From: JACQFZ01 sp045810625
Lineage (GTDB): Bacteria > Pseudomonadota > Gammaproteobacteria > Acidiferrobacterales > Sulfurifustaceae
Assembly (NCBI GenBank): GCA_045810625.1
Contig: JBJMVQ010000030.1
Coordinates: forward strand, 62,001-126,000
Reading direction: 5' to 3'
Length of the DNA: 64,000 nt
Shown here: in pieces, positions 26,837-36,533 of the stretch
Numbering within the stretch: the stretch's first letter is position 1
Layout: the number at the start of each line of letters is the position of its first letter
Notes under the pieces: model-generated
Told to the model about the DNA's origin: nothing
Database searches by the model: none
Seen by the model: the letters and a program-made list of their open reading frames with translations, nothing else
Translations under genes and position numbers: made by a program

Positions 26837-27657
26837 GTGCGCCCCTGTAGCAGGAGGAGCCAACCGAGGGCATATGCGGGGGCCGCGGCGGTGAGCGCGT
26901 CGATGCGATCGAGAACGCCGCCGTGCCCCGGCAAAAGTACGCCGCTATCCTTCACGCCTGCGATGCGTTTCATTTTGCTTTCCGTGAGATCGCCGACGAC
27001 CGACACCAGACCGGTCACCAAAGCGAGCGCGACCCAGATCCCGAGCCGGGCGCCGCGCAATTGCCAGATCATTGTTCCACAAAAATACGCCACCAACAGC
27101 ACCGCCATCGCGCCGCCGATCACGCCTTCGACCGTCTTGCCGGGACTGATGGCCGGCGCGAGCTTCGTGCGTCCGAACGCATGCCCCGCCGCATAAGCCC
27201 CGGTGTCGGCAATGGCGACGAGGACCACGACGAAGAGCACGAGCAGCGGCCGGCGCGGGTCGGTTGCGTGCAACCACGTCAGCGCGACCCACACGGGAAT
27301 AATAATGAGGGTACCGGCGACGGCGCGCCCCGTTGCCGAATGCAACAGCCCCTCGCCGTCGCGCGCCAGGTCGATGAGCGCGTAAACCCACCACGCGGCT
27401 GCGACGAGATAGACCGCGTATGCCGCACGCGGCTCGGTCAGCGTGGCGGCCACCAAGGCGCCGCCGGCGACAACGATCGCGACCACGTATCCGCCGCGCG
27501 CCGCCCCGGTCCACTTGCAAAGCGCGCTCCATTCCCAAGCGCCCGCGGCGACGAAGAGGCCGAGCACCAACGCGATCCCCGCGGCCGGGAGCGTGAAGAA
27601 GGCCGCGAGCAGCAGCGCAATCAGAAGGATCGCCGTAACGATTCGCTGCTTAAGCAT
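26833..27657 (-). CDS. cdsA: Phosphatidate cytidylyltransferase (CDP-diglyceride synthase)
   Basis: A 274-residue polytopic membrane protein with about eight hydrophobic helices and the CdsA signature near the C terminus, ESKMKRIAGVKDSG followed by LLPGHGGVLDRID. It makes CDP-diacylglycerol from phosphatidate and CTP for phospholipid synthesis. Its ATG at 27657 overlaps uppS by 8 bp and its stop shares GTGA with dxr. Confidence 0.96.
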   Translation of the reverse strand: MLKQRIVTAILLIALLLAAFFTLPAAGIALVLGLFVAAGAWEWSALCKWTGAARGGYVVAIVVAGGALVAATLTEPRAAYAVYLVAAAWWVYALIDLARDGEGLLHSATGRAVAGTLIIIPVWVALTWLHATDPRRPLLVLFVVVLVAIADTGAYAAGHAFGRTKLAPAISPGKTVEGVIGGAMAVLLVAYFCGTMIWQLRGARLGIWVALALVTGLVSVVGDLTESKMKRIAGVKDSGVLLPGHGGVLDRIDALTAAAPAYALGWLLLLQGRT

Positions 27658-28411
27658 TTCCAGCCGCTTCGACCTGATCGCCGGTCAAGCCGAAGCGGCG
27701 CTGGCGGCTGGCGTACCAGGCGAGCGCCGCGGCGAACTGCGCGCGATCGAAATCCGGCCAGGCGATCTCCGTGAAATAAAGCTCGGTATAGGCGAGCTGC
27801 CAGAGCAGGAAATTACTGATGCGCTGCTCGCCGCCCGTACGGATGAAAAGATCGGGCTCCGGCAGCTCGCCGGTCGCAAGCCGCTGCTCGAGCGTCTGCG
27901 ACGTAATCTGAGCCGGGTCCAGTTCGCCGGCCTGTACCGCGCGCGCCACCTGCGTGCATGCGCGCGTAATGTCCCAGCGTCCGCCGTAGTTTGCGGCGAT
28001 GGTGAGCGTCAGCGACTGGTTCGCACGCGTGAGCGCCTCGGCCGCTTTGATGCGTTCGACGATCGCGGCGCCGAAGCGTGGCGTGTCGCCGATCACCTGA
28101 AAGCGCACACCGTTGTCGTGCAGGCGCGCGATTTCTTCATCGAGCGCCGCAAGAAAGAGATCGAGCAGCGTCTGCACTTCGAAGGCGGGTCGCCCCCAGT
28201 TTTCACTCGAAAAGGCGAACAGCGTGATGTAACGCACGCCGGTCTCGACGGAGACCTCGACGAGCTCGCGCACGCGATCCCGGCCTTTGCGATGACCGGC
28301 GACGCGCGGCAGCCCGCGGCGGCGCGCCCAGCGCCCGTTGCCGTCCATGATGACCGCCACGTGCCGCGGAATCGCGCTCGCGCCGGTGGAACGGGGAGCG
28401 GAGAGAGTCAT
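27650..28411 (-). CDS. uppS: Isoprenyl (undecaprenyl) diphosphate synthase
   Basis: A 253-residue cis-prenyltransferase. HVAVIMDGNGRWARRRGLPR (about 17-36) holds the catalytic Asp and P-loop; FAFSSENWGRP and the C-terminal PEPDLFIRTGGEQRISNFLLW signature follow. It makes the C55 lipid carrier for peptidoglycan and O-antigen. It lies 30 bp after frr and overlaps cdsA. Confidence 0.97.
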   Translation of the reverse strand: MTLSAPRSTGASAIPRHVAVIMDGNGRWARRRGLPRVAGHRKGRDRVRELVEVSVETGVRYITLFAFSSENWGRPAFEVQTLLDLFLAALDEEIARLHDNGVRFQVIGDTPRFGAAIVERIKAAEALTRANQSLTLTIAANYGGRWDITRACTQVARAVQAGELDPAQITSQTLEQRLATGELPEPDLFIRTGGEQRISNFLLWQLAYTELYFTEIAWPDFDRAQFAAALAWYASRQRRFGLTGDQVEAAGNA

Positions 28412-28441
28412 GAGTTGCCGCGTTAGATCTGCAGATCCTGC

Positions 28442-29008
28442 TCAGACCTGCATGATCTCCTTTTCCTTGGCGGCGACGAGCTTGTCCACTTCACCGATGA
28501 AGCGATCCGTCATTTTCTGTACCGCGTCTTCGGCGCGCTTATCTTCGTCTTCGGTGATCTGCTTCTTTTTCAATTGCTCTTTCAAATGCTGATTGCTGTC
28601 GCGCCGGACGTTGCGGATGGCGATTTTCGCATTCTCGCCCTCCTTGTGAACGTGCTTGGTCAGCTCGCGCCGGCGTTCCTCGGTGAGCGCCGGCAGCGGC
28701 ACGCGCAACGTTTGACCGGCGGCGGCGGGATTGAGACCGAGATCGGATTCGCGAATGGCTTTTTCGATGGCGCCCATCGCACCCTTGTCGTAGGGCGTCA
28801 CCGTGAGCGTACGCGCGTCGGCAGTGCTGATCGTCGCGAGTTGGTTGAGCGGAGTCTTGGTGCCGTAATAATCGACGCGAACATGGTCGAGCAGTCCGGC
28901 GTGCGCGCGTCCGGTCCGGATCTTGCCGAGATCGGCCTTCAAGGCCTCGACGGACTTTGCCATCCGGGCCTCGGCGTCTTTCTTGATCTGATCGAGCGAT
29001 TGCGCCAT
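28442..29008 (-). CDS. frr: Ribosome recycling factor
   Basis: A 188-residue RRF (E. coli 185). Three-helix bundle with LGKIRTGRAHAGLLDHVRVDYYG (about 28-50), RVPLPALTEERRRELTKHVH and a C-terminal helix. It splits post-termination ribosomes with EF-G. AAGGGG lies before the ATG, and the gene begins 4 bp after pyrH. Confidence 0.97.
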   Translation of the reverse strand: MAQSLDQIKKDAEARMAKSVEALKADLGKIRTGRAHAGLLDHVRVDYYGTKTPLNQLATISTADARTLTVTPYDKGAMGAIEKAIRESDLGLNPAAAGQTLRVPLPALTEERRRELTKHVHKEGENAKIAIRNVRRDSNQHLKEQLKKKQITEDEDKRAEDAVQKMTDRFIGEVDKLVAAKEKEIMQV

Positions 29009-29012
29009 GGCT

Positions 29013-29744
29013 TTACCCCTTCAGCAACGTACCCTCGGGCTCGCCGCGCAGGATGCGCAACAGACTCCCGGGCTTGTTCATGTCAAACACGCGCACGGGC
29101 AGGTTCTGCTCGCGGCACAGCGCGATGGACGTCGCGTCCATGACGCCGAGACGGTCCGTGAGCGCCTGATTGTAGCTGATCTCCTCGTAGCGCTTGGCGT
29201 CCGGATAACGCTTCGGGTCGCGATCGTATACCCCGTCGACCTTCGTCGCTTTGAGCACGATATCCGCGCCGATCTCGGCCGCGCGCAGACTTGCCGCCGT
29301 GTCGGTCGTAAAGAATGGATTACCGGTCCCGGCGGCGAAGATCACGATGCGGCCTTCCTCCAGATGGCGGATCGCGCGCCGTCGCACGTACGGTTCGGCG
29401 ACCTGATCGATGCGCAACGCCGACTGAACCCGGACCGGCACGCCCGCGCGTTCGAGCGCATCCTGCAGCGCCAGCGCGTTCATCATCGTCGCAATCATCC
29501 CGATGTAATCGGCGGATGCGCGATCCATTCCTTCGGCCGCCGGCGCAACGCCGCGAAAAATGTTCCCGCCGCCGACCACGACCGCGATCTGCGCACCGGT
29601 TCCCATCGCCGCGCGCAGCTCTTCGGTAATGCGAGTGATGGCATCGCGGTTCAGGCCATACGACCCTGACCCCATCAACGCTTCGCCGCTCAGCTTGAGC
29701 AAAATGCGCCGGTAAGCGAGGGCCGTGCGCTGCGAAGCCGTCAT
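29013..29744 (-). CDS. pyrH: Uridylate kinase
   Basis: A 243-residue amino-acid-kinase-fold UMP kinase (E. coli 241). Marks: RILLKLSGEALMG (about 12), VVGGGNIFRG (about 58) and AAGTGNPFFTTDTAA (about 136). It phosphorylates UMP with ATP and is feedback-controlled by UTP and GTP in the family. It belongs to the tsf-pyrH-frr translation/nucleotide cluster, 60 bp after tsf. Confidence 0.98.
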   Translation of the reverse strand: MTASQRTALAYRRILLKLSGEALMGSGSYGLNRDAITRITEELRAAMGTGAQIAVVVGGGNIFRGVAPAAEGMDRASADYIGMIATMMNALALQDALERAGVPVRVQSALRIDQVAEPYVRRRAIRHLEEGRIVIFAAGTGNPFFTTDTAASLRAAEIGADIVLKATKVDGVYDRDPKRYPDAKRYEEISYNQALTDRLGVMDATSIALCREQNLPVRVFDMNKPGSLLRILRGEPEGTLLKG

Positions 29745-29804
29745 GCGCGTAACCTTAAACGATCAGCCGAGCGGCGCGCATCCGAAGCCACGTCGGGCGC
29801 GTGC

Positions 29805-30692
29805 TCACTTACCCTTGACCTGCGCCATCACTTCGGCCGCGAAGTCGCCCTTGCTCTTCTCGATGCCTTCACCCACTTCATAACGCACGAACCGCGTCAC
29901 TTTCGCCCCGGCCGACTTCAACAGTTTCTCGACAGTCGTGTCCGGATCTTTCACGAAGGGTTGCCCGAGCAGCGTAATCTCGTTCACGTACTTGTTAATG
30001 CGCCCGAGGACCATCTTTTCGACGATCTCTTTCGGCTTCCCGCTGGCCGCCGCCTGCTCGGTGTAGATCGCACGCTCCTTCTCCAGCGCCGTCGCCGGGA
30101 CCTGATCGCGCGACAAATATTCCGGCCGGCTCGCCGCCACGTGCATCGCGAGATCGCGCGCGAGCGCTTCGTCCCCGCCTTCGACTTCGACGAGCACGCC
30201 GATCTTACGCGTGCTGTGCACGTACGCGCCGATGTGACCTTTGCTCGTCGCATAGCGAACGAAGCGGCGCACACCGATGTTCTCGCCCTGCTTCATCACC
30301 AGCGCCTCGCGCGCCTGCGCGACGGTAACGCCGTCGCTGCCGGCAGGCAGCGCATACAGCGCGTCGACGTTTTCCGGATTACGCGCCGCGACGACTTCCG
30401 CCGTCATGTTCGCGAACGCCGAGAAGTTGTCACCCTTCGCGACGAAATCGGTCTCGCAATTCACTTCCGCGATCGACGCGATTTTGCGATCGGCGCCGAT
30501 GCTCAAGCCGATCACACCCTCGGCTGCGGTGCGCGAGGCCTTCTTCTCGACCTTCGCGCCCGCTTTCTTGCGCAGGATCTCCTCGGCCTGCTCCATGTTG
30601 CCGCTGGCCTCGGTGAGCGCCTGTTTGCACTCCATCATGCCGAGGCCGGTGCGCTCGCGCAGTTCCTTTACCTGGGAAGCTGAAATATTCAT
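29805..30692 (-). CDS. tsf: Elongation factor Ts
   Basis: A 295-residue guanine nucleotide exchange factor for EF-Tu. The N-terminal UBA-like domain reads VKELRERTGLGMMECKQAL (about 8-26), followed by AEGVIGLSIG and the core with VNCETDFVAKGDNFSAF (about 78). The length is slightly above E. coli (283). It starts 20 bp after rpsB, with which it is co-transcribed in proteobacteria. Confidence 0.97.
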   Translation of the reverse strand: MNISASQVKELRERTGLGMMECKQALTEASGNMEQAEEILRKKAGAKVEKKASRTAAEGVIGLSIGADRKIASIAEVNCETDFVAKGDNFSAFANMTAEVVAARNPENVDALYALPAGSDGVTVAQAREALVMKQGENIGVRRFVRYATSKGHIGAYVHSTRKIGVLVEVEGGDEALARDLAMHVAASRPEYLSRDQVPATALEKERAIYTEQAAASGKPKEIVEKMVLGRINKYVNEITLLGQPFVKDPDTTVEKLLKSAGAKVTRFVRYEVGEGIEKSKGDFAAEVMAQVKGK

Positions 30693-30712
30693 GCCTGACT
30701 CCGCGAACCCGA

Positions 30713-31627
30713 TTACTCCGTCTCTTCGTCTTCCACAACCGCGGTCTTGCCGACCGGACGGGTGCGGTTGCGCGCCGCCGGCCGCTTGCCCGGCGCCGCG
30801 TCGCGCTTCGGCTTCTCTTCGCCTTCCGCGGCCGCTACTTCGGCCTGTGCCGATGCGCGGCGTTTCGGCGCCATCTTTACCTTCACCGGTTCTTCCTTCA
30901 CTTCGACGAAGTCTTCTTCGTCTTTCGATCCGCCGAAGTCGACCTGCGCGCGCCCTTCCAACACCACGTCGGCGGCCGCCTGCGCGTATAGCCGGATCGC
31001 GCGAATCGCGTCGTCGTTGCCGGGAATCACGTAATCGACGCCGTCGGGCTTACAGTTCGAGTCGACGACGCCCACCACCGGAATACCGAGCTTGTTCGCC
31101 TCGCTCACTGCGATGTATTCGTGACCCACGTCGATCACGAAGAGCACATCCGGCAGCCCCGGCATGTCCTTGATGCCACCGAGGCTCCTCTCGAGCTTCA
31201 CCCGCTCGCGCTCCAGGGTCAGCAATTCTTTCTTCGACAGCTTCTGACCGCTGGTTTCATCGGCCAGCGTCGTCTCCAGAAACTTGAGCCGCTCGATGGA
31301 CTTGCGCACGGTGCGGTAGTTCGTCAGCATGCCGCCAAGCCAGCGATGGTTCACGTACGGACAGGCGGCGCGTGACGCTTCTTCTTGAACGATCTCTTGC
31401 GCCTGCCGCTTGGTGCCGACGAAGAGGATGGTGCCCTTGTTCGCGGCAAGGCGTTTGAGGAACTGCATTGCTTCCTCGAACAGCGGCAGCGTCTTCTCGA
31501 GATTGATGATATGAATCTTGTTGCGTTCCCCGAAAATGAAGGGGCGCATTTTGGGATGCCAGAAACGGGTCTGGTGGCCGAAATGCACGCCGGCCTCCAG
31601 CATCTGGCGCATAGTGACAGCGCTCAT
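30713..31627 (-). CDS. rpsB: 30S ribosomal protein S2 with long charged C-terminal tail
   Basis: A 304-residue protein whose first ~228 residues are ordinary S2 (MRQMLEAGVHFGHQTRFWHPKM; HRWLGGMLTNYRT; PDVLFVIDVGHEYIAVSEA). About 75 residues rich in Lys, Arg, Glu and Ala follow, ending VVEDEETE, against about 241-246 in E. coli and Pseudomonas. The start is the ATG at 31627 with AAGGAGA upstream. The tail keeps the same GC-rich style and is continuous, so it is not a frameshift artefact. Its function is unknown. Confidence 0.95.
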   Translation of the reverse strand: MSAVTMRQMLEAGVHFGHQTRFWHPKMRPFIFGERNKIHIINLEKTLPLFEEAMQFLKRLAANKGTILFVGTKRQAQEIVQEEASRAACPYVNHRWLGGMLTNYRTVRKSIERLKFLETTLADETSGQKLSKKELLTLERERVKLERSLGGIKDMPGLPDVLFVIDVGHEYIAVSEANKLGIPVVGVVDSNCKPDGVDYVIPGNDDAIRAIRLYAQAAADVVLEGRAQVDFGGSKDEEDFVEVKEEPVKVKMAPKRRASAQAEVAAAEGEEKPKRDAAPGKRPAARNRTRPVGKTAVVEDEETE

Positions 31628-31810
31628 GGAGTCTCCTTGGGTTTTTCCGCCACGGGTTATGTGCATCGATGGCGCTCTCCTCGGCGAACCTCGGAGGCGC
31701 CACACCCGGATGCACCGATTAGCGCCCGTGTGTGGGTTTGGTTGAGCCGCACGGCCGATCTCCGACCGGCGACGTTCTCTTCGACGCCCACGAGGCGTCA
31801 AAGGCCCGCT

Positions 31811-31840
31811 CTTATACCACAGCGTGTCGGGACAAAACAA
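31811..31840 (-). promoter_or_regulatory. Likely sigma-70 promoter of rpsB-tsf
   Basis: On the minus strand TTGTTT (31835-31840) and TATAAG (31811-31816) are separated by 18 bp. This would give a leader of about 175 nt before rpsB. The rpsB leader is the target of S2 autoregulation in enterobacteria; whether this one is regulated so is inference. Confidence 0.5.
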
Positions 31841-31911
31841 TGCGATTCAAAGGGTTCGGTTCGCGTTGCCCTTTTTTATATCCCGCCGATGGCCGAGAAT
31901 AGAAGTGTTCT

Positions 31912-32679
31912 ATGTTCGTAACGGTCAAAACCCCAGCCGAGATCGAAAAAATGCGCGTCGCCGGGCGGCTCGCCGCGGACGTGCTCGACATGATCGCGCC
32001 CTACGTCGTGGCGGGCGTGACCACGGGAGAGCTCGATCGGATTTGCCATGACTATATTGTGAACAAGCAACGGGCGATCCCGGCCCCGCTGAATTACAAG
32101 GGATTCCCGAAGTCGATCTGCACCTCGGTCAACCATCAGGTATGCCATGGCATCCCCGGTGAAAAGCGTCTCAAGAAAGGTGACATCATCAATATCGATA
32201 TTACCGTCATCAAAGACGGCTACCACGGCGACACCAGCCGGATGTACTTCGTCGGCGAGCCGTCGATCCAGGCACGCCGGCTCGTGCAGGTAACGCGCGA
32301 ATGCCTGTACCGCGGGATCGAGCAGGTGCGCCCGGGCGCACGTCTCGGCGACATTGGTCACGCGATCCAGACGCACGCCGAGCGGCACGGCTTCTCCATC
32401 GTCCGCGAGTACTGCGGGCATGGCATTGGGCGCATCTTTCACGAAGATCCGCAGGTGCTGCACTACGGTCGCCCGGGCACCGGGATGGAAGTAACGCCGG
32501 GCATGACGTTCACGATCGAACCGATGGTCAACGCCGGGCGTCCGGAAGTAAAACTGCTGCCGGATAACTGGACCGTGGTAACGCGCGATCATTCGCTCTC
32601 CGCACAATGGGAGCATACGGTGCTCGTCACCGAGACCGGCTACGAGATACTCACCCTGTCGCCGGGCAGCCCGTCGTGA
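31912..32679 (+). CDS. map: Methionine aminopeptidase, type I
   Basis: A 255-residue pita-bread metallopeptidase. Metal ligands are visible in DIINIDITVIKDGYHGDTSR (two Asp), GHGIGRIFHEDP (His), FTIEPMVNAG (Glu) and SAQWEHTVLVTE (Glu). It removes initiator methionine. It diverges from rpsB, the common order, and ends in a GTGA overlap with glnD. Confidence 0.97.
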   Translation: MFVTVKTPAEIEKMRVAGRLAADVLDMIAPYVVAGVTTGELDRICHDYIVNKQRAIPAPLNYKGFPKSICTSVNHQVCHGIPGEKRLKKGDIINIDITVIKDGYHGDTSRMYFVGEPSIQARRLVQVTRECLYRGIEQVRPGARLGDIGHAIQTHAERHGFSIVREYCGHGIGRIFHEDPQVLHYGRPGTGMEVTPGMTFTIEPMVNAGRPEVKLLPDNWTVVTRDHSLSAQWEHTVLVTETGYEILTLSPGSPS

Positions 32680-35378
32680 GCGCGCGGCTCGCACGCGAGG
32701 ACGTATTCGACACGGAGGCGTTCGAGGTCGCGGCGAACGGCTCGACCGCCGATGCGCTCGCGGTCTTCCGCGCCGCCTTGCGCGACGGACGCGAGCGGCT
32801 CAAGCACTACTATCTCGATAATCCGCGCCAGGCGTCGCACATCGTCGCGCTGCAAGCTTCGCTCACCGACGAGCTGCTGGTACGCGCGTGGGAATACCAT
32901 GCCGGGCTTGCTCCCGCACGACTGCCGATGGCCCTCGTCGCGGTGGGCGGCTACGGCCGCGGCGAGCTGCATCCGTCATCCGACGTCGACATCCTCATTC
33001 TCGTAAAGAAGCTAACGCAGAAGACGGGACCCTTCATCGAAGCGTTCGTGCGCTTCCTGTGGGACATGGGTCTCGAGATCGGCCACAGCGTGCGCACGAT
33101 CAGGGAGTGCGTACAGGAAGCGAAGAACGACCTCACCGTCGCCACCAACCTTATGGAGACGCGGCTTCTCGCCGGCGATAGCGCGCTCTTTCGAAAAATG
33201 CGCAAACTGACCGGGCCGCGGAAAATCTGGCCGAGCGCGAAATTCTTCGCCGGCAAGCGACAGGAACAGCAGGAACGCCACCTGCGGTTCGACGACACCG
33301 CCTACAACCTCGAGCCGAACATCAAGGAAGGGCCCGGCGGGCTGCGCGATATCCAAATGATTTCCTGGGTGACACAGCGGCACTTCAACACGCAATCGCT
33401 GCACGAGCTCGTCGAGCAAGGATTCCTGAGCGAGCTCGAGTACCGCACGCTCGTGCGCGGACGCGAGTTGCTCTGGCAGATTCGCTGCGGCCTGCACTAT
33501 CTCGCCGGCCGGCGCGAGGAACGGCTCCTGTTCGATCATCAGCGCGCGCTCGCCAAGCTCTTCGGCTATCGCGACCGGCCGGGCGCGTTGGCGGTCGAGC
33601 TCTTCATGAAGCGCTACTACCGCGCCATCAAGGATCTGTCACTGCTGAACGAAATTCTGCTGCAGCACTTCGACGAGGCGATTCTCGCGCGCGGCCGGCC
33701 GAAGATCGTGCCGCTCAACCGTCGCTTCCAGTCGCACAACGGCTTCCTGGAGGTGCGCAACAACCGCGTCTTCGAGCGCCATCCGTTCGCGATGCTCGAG
33801 CTGTTTCACTTGATGCAGATGCATCCCGAGCTGAAGGGCGTACGCGCCGGCACGATCCGCCTCGTGCTGGCGAATCTGCACCGCATCAACGGCACATTCC
33901 GGCGCGACCTCGCCTGTCGCAGCCTGTTCATGGAGATCGTGCGCGCGCCGCAAGGCATCACGCACGAGTTCCGGCGCATGGGCCGCTACGGCGTGCTCGG
34001 GCGCTACATCCCGGCATTCGGCCGCGTGGTCGGGCAGATGCAGCACGACCTTTTCCACGTCTACACCGTCGATCAGCACTCGCTCTTCGTGCTGCGCAAC
34101 CTGCGCCGGTTCATGCTGCCGCAACATGCGCACGAGCTGCCGCTCGCGAGCAGCATCGGTCAAACCCTCGTCAAGCGCGAGCGGCTTTACCTCGCCGGCC
34201 TGTTCCACGACATCGCCAAAGGACGCGGTGGCGACCACTCCGTCCTCGGCGCCGACGACGCGGACGGGTTCTGTCGCCTGCATCAAATGAGCGAGTACGA
34301 CACGCGCCTCGTCACGTGGCTGGTGCGCCATCACTTGATGATGTCGGAAACCGCGCAGCGCCAGGATATTTTCGATCCACAGGTCGTGCGCCGCTTCGCC
34401 GAACAAGTGGGCGACAAGGAACACTTGGACAATCTTTATCTGCTCACGGTCGCCGACATGCGCGGCACGAGCCCGAAGGTGTGGAATACCTGGCGCGACC
34501 GCCTGCTGACGACGCTCTATCACTCGACCTTGCACGAGCTGCGCGTCGGGTTCGCCAAGCCGCTCGACATCGAGGCGCGCGTGAACGATTTGCGCGCCGA
34601 CGTGACACGACGGCTCACGGCGAAGGGCATTCCGGAAAACGTCGTGGCCGAGCACCTGGCGCGCATGGACACCGATTACTTCCTGCGCCACGACGCCGAA
34701 GCGGTCGCCTGGCATGCCGAGGTCATCATCGGCACGCCGGCGTCGGAGCTTCCTCTCCTGGCGCTGCGATATCACCCCGCCGCGGGCGGCACGCAGATGC
34801 TGAGCTACACGCCGGATCGTGACGGGCTATTCGTCGATCTCACCGCCGGCATCGACCGCCTGAACCTTTCCATTTGGGACGCGCGCATCCACACCACGCG
34901 CTTCGGCTTCGGGCTCGACACCTTCGTGCTGCTCGATCACGACGGCAAACCGGTCGCCGACCCCGTGGAGCTCGCGCGCATCCAGAAAGCGATGCGCGCG
35001 CAGCTGCTCGACCCGCAGCCCGGACGCGACCTGCATCACGCGCAGCTGCCGCGCACGCTGAAGCACTTCCCGATCGAGACGCGCGTCACGTTCGGCGTTT
35101 CCCCTAACGGGCAGACGACGGTGATGGAAGTCATCGCGCAAGACCGCCCCGGCCTGCTCTATCAGGTCGCGCTCGCGCTCGCTGCCTGCAAGGTGCGTCT
35201 CATGACGGCAAAGATCGCCACGTTCGGGGAGCGCGCCGAAGATATTTTTTACGTCGTGACGCGCGACGGTCAGCTCGTCGCCGATCCTGCACTGCAAAAG
35301 TCGCTGCAAACCGAGATCGCCCGTCGTCTCGACCCGCCGCAGCAGGCGCTCGTCGAGGTGAGATCGCTGCAAGCCTGA
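32676..35378 (+). CDS. glnD: [Protein-PII] uridylyltransferase / uridylyl-removing enzyme
   Basis: A 900-residue nitrogen sensor (E. coli 890). Nucleotidyltransferase motif GGYGRGELHPSSDVDILIL at about residues 91-109; HD hydrolase motif FHDIAKGRGGDHS at about 509; two C-terminal ACT domains (about 700-775 and 815-890), which bind glutamine in the family. It uridylylates PII when nitrogen is low and deuridylylates it when glutamine is high. I chose GTG at 32676, overlapping the map stop as GTGA, over an upstream ATG buried within map. Confidence 0.96.
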   Translation: MSARLAREDVFDTEAFEVAANGSTADALAVFRAALRDGRERLKHYYLDNPRQASHIVALQASLTDELLVRAWEYHAGLAPARLPMALVAVGGYGRGELHPSSDVDILILVKKLTQKTGPFIEAFVRFLWDMGLEIGHSVRTIRECVQEAKNDLTVATNLMETRLLAGDSALFRKMRKLTGPRKIWPSAKFFAGKRQEQQERHLRFDDTAYNLEPNIKEGPGGLRDIQMISWVTQRHFNTQSLHELVEQGFLSELEYRTLVRGRELLWQIRCGLHYLAGRREERLLFDHQRALAKLFGYRDRPGALAVELFMKRYYRAIKDLSLLNEILLQHFDEAILARGRPKIVPLNRRFQSHNGFLEVRNNRVFERHPFAMLELFHLMQMHPELKGVRAGTIRLVLANLHRINGTFRRDLACRSLFMEIVRAPQGITHEFRRMGRYGVLGRYIPAFGRVVGQMQHDLFHVYTVDQHSLFVLRNLRRFMLPQHAHELPLASSIGQTLVKRERLYLAGLFHDIAKGRGGDHSVLGADDADGFCRLHQMSEYDTRLVTWLVRHHLMMSETAQRQDIFDPQVVRRFAEQVGDKEHLDNLYLLTVADMRGTSPKVWNTWRDRLLTTLYHSTLHELRVGFAKPLDIEARVNDLRADVTRRLTAKGIPENVVAEHLARMDTDYFLRHDAEAVAWHAEVIIGTPASELPLLALRYHPAAGGTQMLSYTPDRDGLFVDLTAGIDRLNLSIWDARIHTTRFGFGLDTFVLLDHDGKPVADPVELARIQKAMRAQLLDPQPGRDLHHAQLPRTLKHFPIETRVTFGVSPNGQTTVMEVIAQDRPGLLYQVALALAACKVRLMTAKIATFGERAEDIFYVVTRDGQLVADPALQKSLQTEIARRLDPPQQALVEVRSLQA

Positions 35379-35597
35379 CGCGGCGCACGCCGCGCCGCCG
35401 CTCTCTGTTATCCGACACCCAAACATCCGACACCGGCAAGCGGGTTTTGCCGTGCTCGCGTATTTTGAAAAAATAGAGCATGGTGCGCACGGAAGATTCC
35501 CCGCGTGCGAGCATAGTGCGCACCGCTATCTGACCGGTCCCGCACAGCACCGGTACCGCAAGCATCGCAAGTTGCACGTCGCTACGGAGGGCACGTT

Positions 35598-36494
35598 ATG
35601 AATCTCGGTTTCATCGGCTTGGGCACCATGGGACGCCCCATGGCGCTGAACCTATTGAAAGGCGGGCACACGCTCGCGGTTTACGCGCGCCGGCCGGAAG
35701 CCGCCGCGCCGCTGATCGCCGCCGGCGCCTCGGCATGCGATTCACCCGCCGAACTCGCGGCACGAAGCGCAGTCATCTTTACCATCGTTTCGGACACCGT
35801 CGATGTCGAAGAAGTGTTATTCGCGGACAACGGTGTCGTTTCCGGCGCCACATCGGGAAGCGTGGTCGTCGACATGAGCTCGATCTCGCCCGCGGCGACG
35901 CAATCGATCGCCGCCCGCCTCGCCGCGCACGGCATCGCGATGCTCGATGCACCGGTCTCGGGCGGCGAGCGCGGCGCCACCGACGGCACCCTGTCGATCA
36001 TGGTGGGCGGCGCAGCCGCGACGTTCGAGCGCATGCGTCCTCTCCTTGCGCTCATGGGAAAGAGCATTGTCCATATCGGAGACCACGGTGCCGGACAGCT
36101 CGCGAAGCTATGCAATCAGGTCGTGATCGGCGGCACACTTGCGGCCGTCTCCGAGGCATTGGTGCTCGCGGCCAAGGCCGGCGTCGATTGCGCGCGCGTG
36201 CGCGCCGCCTTGCTCGGCGGCTCGGCCGCAAGTCGCGTGCTCGAGGCGCACGGCGAGCGCATGCTCGCGCGCGACTTCGTTCCACGCTTCAAATCGCGGC
36301 TGTATCAAAAAGACATGCGCAACGCGCTTCTGGCCGCGGATGCGTTCGGCGTTGCCTTGCCGATCGGTGCGATCGTTGCGAGTTATCTGAATGCGATCGT
36401 CGGCACCGGCGACGGCGACCTCGACGCGGCGGCCATCGTCAAGGTGGCCGAGCGCATCGCCGGCGTCGAGGTGAACGGTAGCGCCGCGGATTGA
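35598..36494 (+). CDS. NAD(P)-dependent beta-hydroxyacid dehydrogenase (HIBADH / GlxR-like)
   Basis: A 298-residue enzyme with Rossmann opening MNLGFIGLGTMGRPMALNLL, substrate motif DAPVSGGERGATDGTLSIM (about 118), and the catalytic lysine in GAGQLAKLCNQ (about 170). The family includes 3-hydroxyisobutyrate dehydrogenase, tartronate semialdehyde reductase and succinic semialdehyde reductases; sequence alone does not fix the substrate. GGAGG precedes the ATG. The convergent neighbour is a GlcD-type oxidase, which would fit glycolate/glyoxylate metabolism, but that is only context. Confidence 0.9.
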   Translation: MNLGFIGLGTMGRPMALNLLKGGHTLAVYARRPEAAAPLIAAGASACDSPAELAARSAVIFTIVSDTVDVEEVLFADNGVVSGATSGSVVVDMSSISPAATQSIAARLAAHGIAMLDAPVSGGERGATDGTLSIMVGGAAATFERMRPLLALMGKSIVHIGDHGAGQLAKLCNQVVIGGTLAAVSEALVLAAKAGVDCARVRAALLGGSAASRVLEAHGERMLARDFVPRFKSRLYQKDMRNALLAADAFGVALPIGAIVASYLNAIVGTGDGDLDAAAIVKVAERIAGVEVNGSAAD

Positions 36495-36533
36495 AGCGCC
36501 GGTGCGATCTTGTTTGCGCGGCTCGCGATCGGC

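Noticed and set aside
31849..31877. AAAGGG/CCCTTT hairpin with T-run upstream of map
   Set aside because: The stem is only 6 bp with a 14-nt loop and lies before, not after, a plus-strand gene; it may be chance next to the rpsB promoter.
35379..35597. Terminator after glnD
   Set aside because: A CGGCAA/TTGCCG pairing exists, but it is short and has no U-run. I do not claim a terminator; the gap shows nothing else clear.
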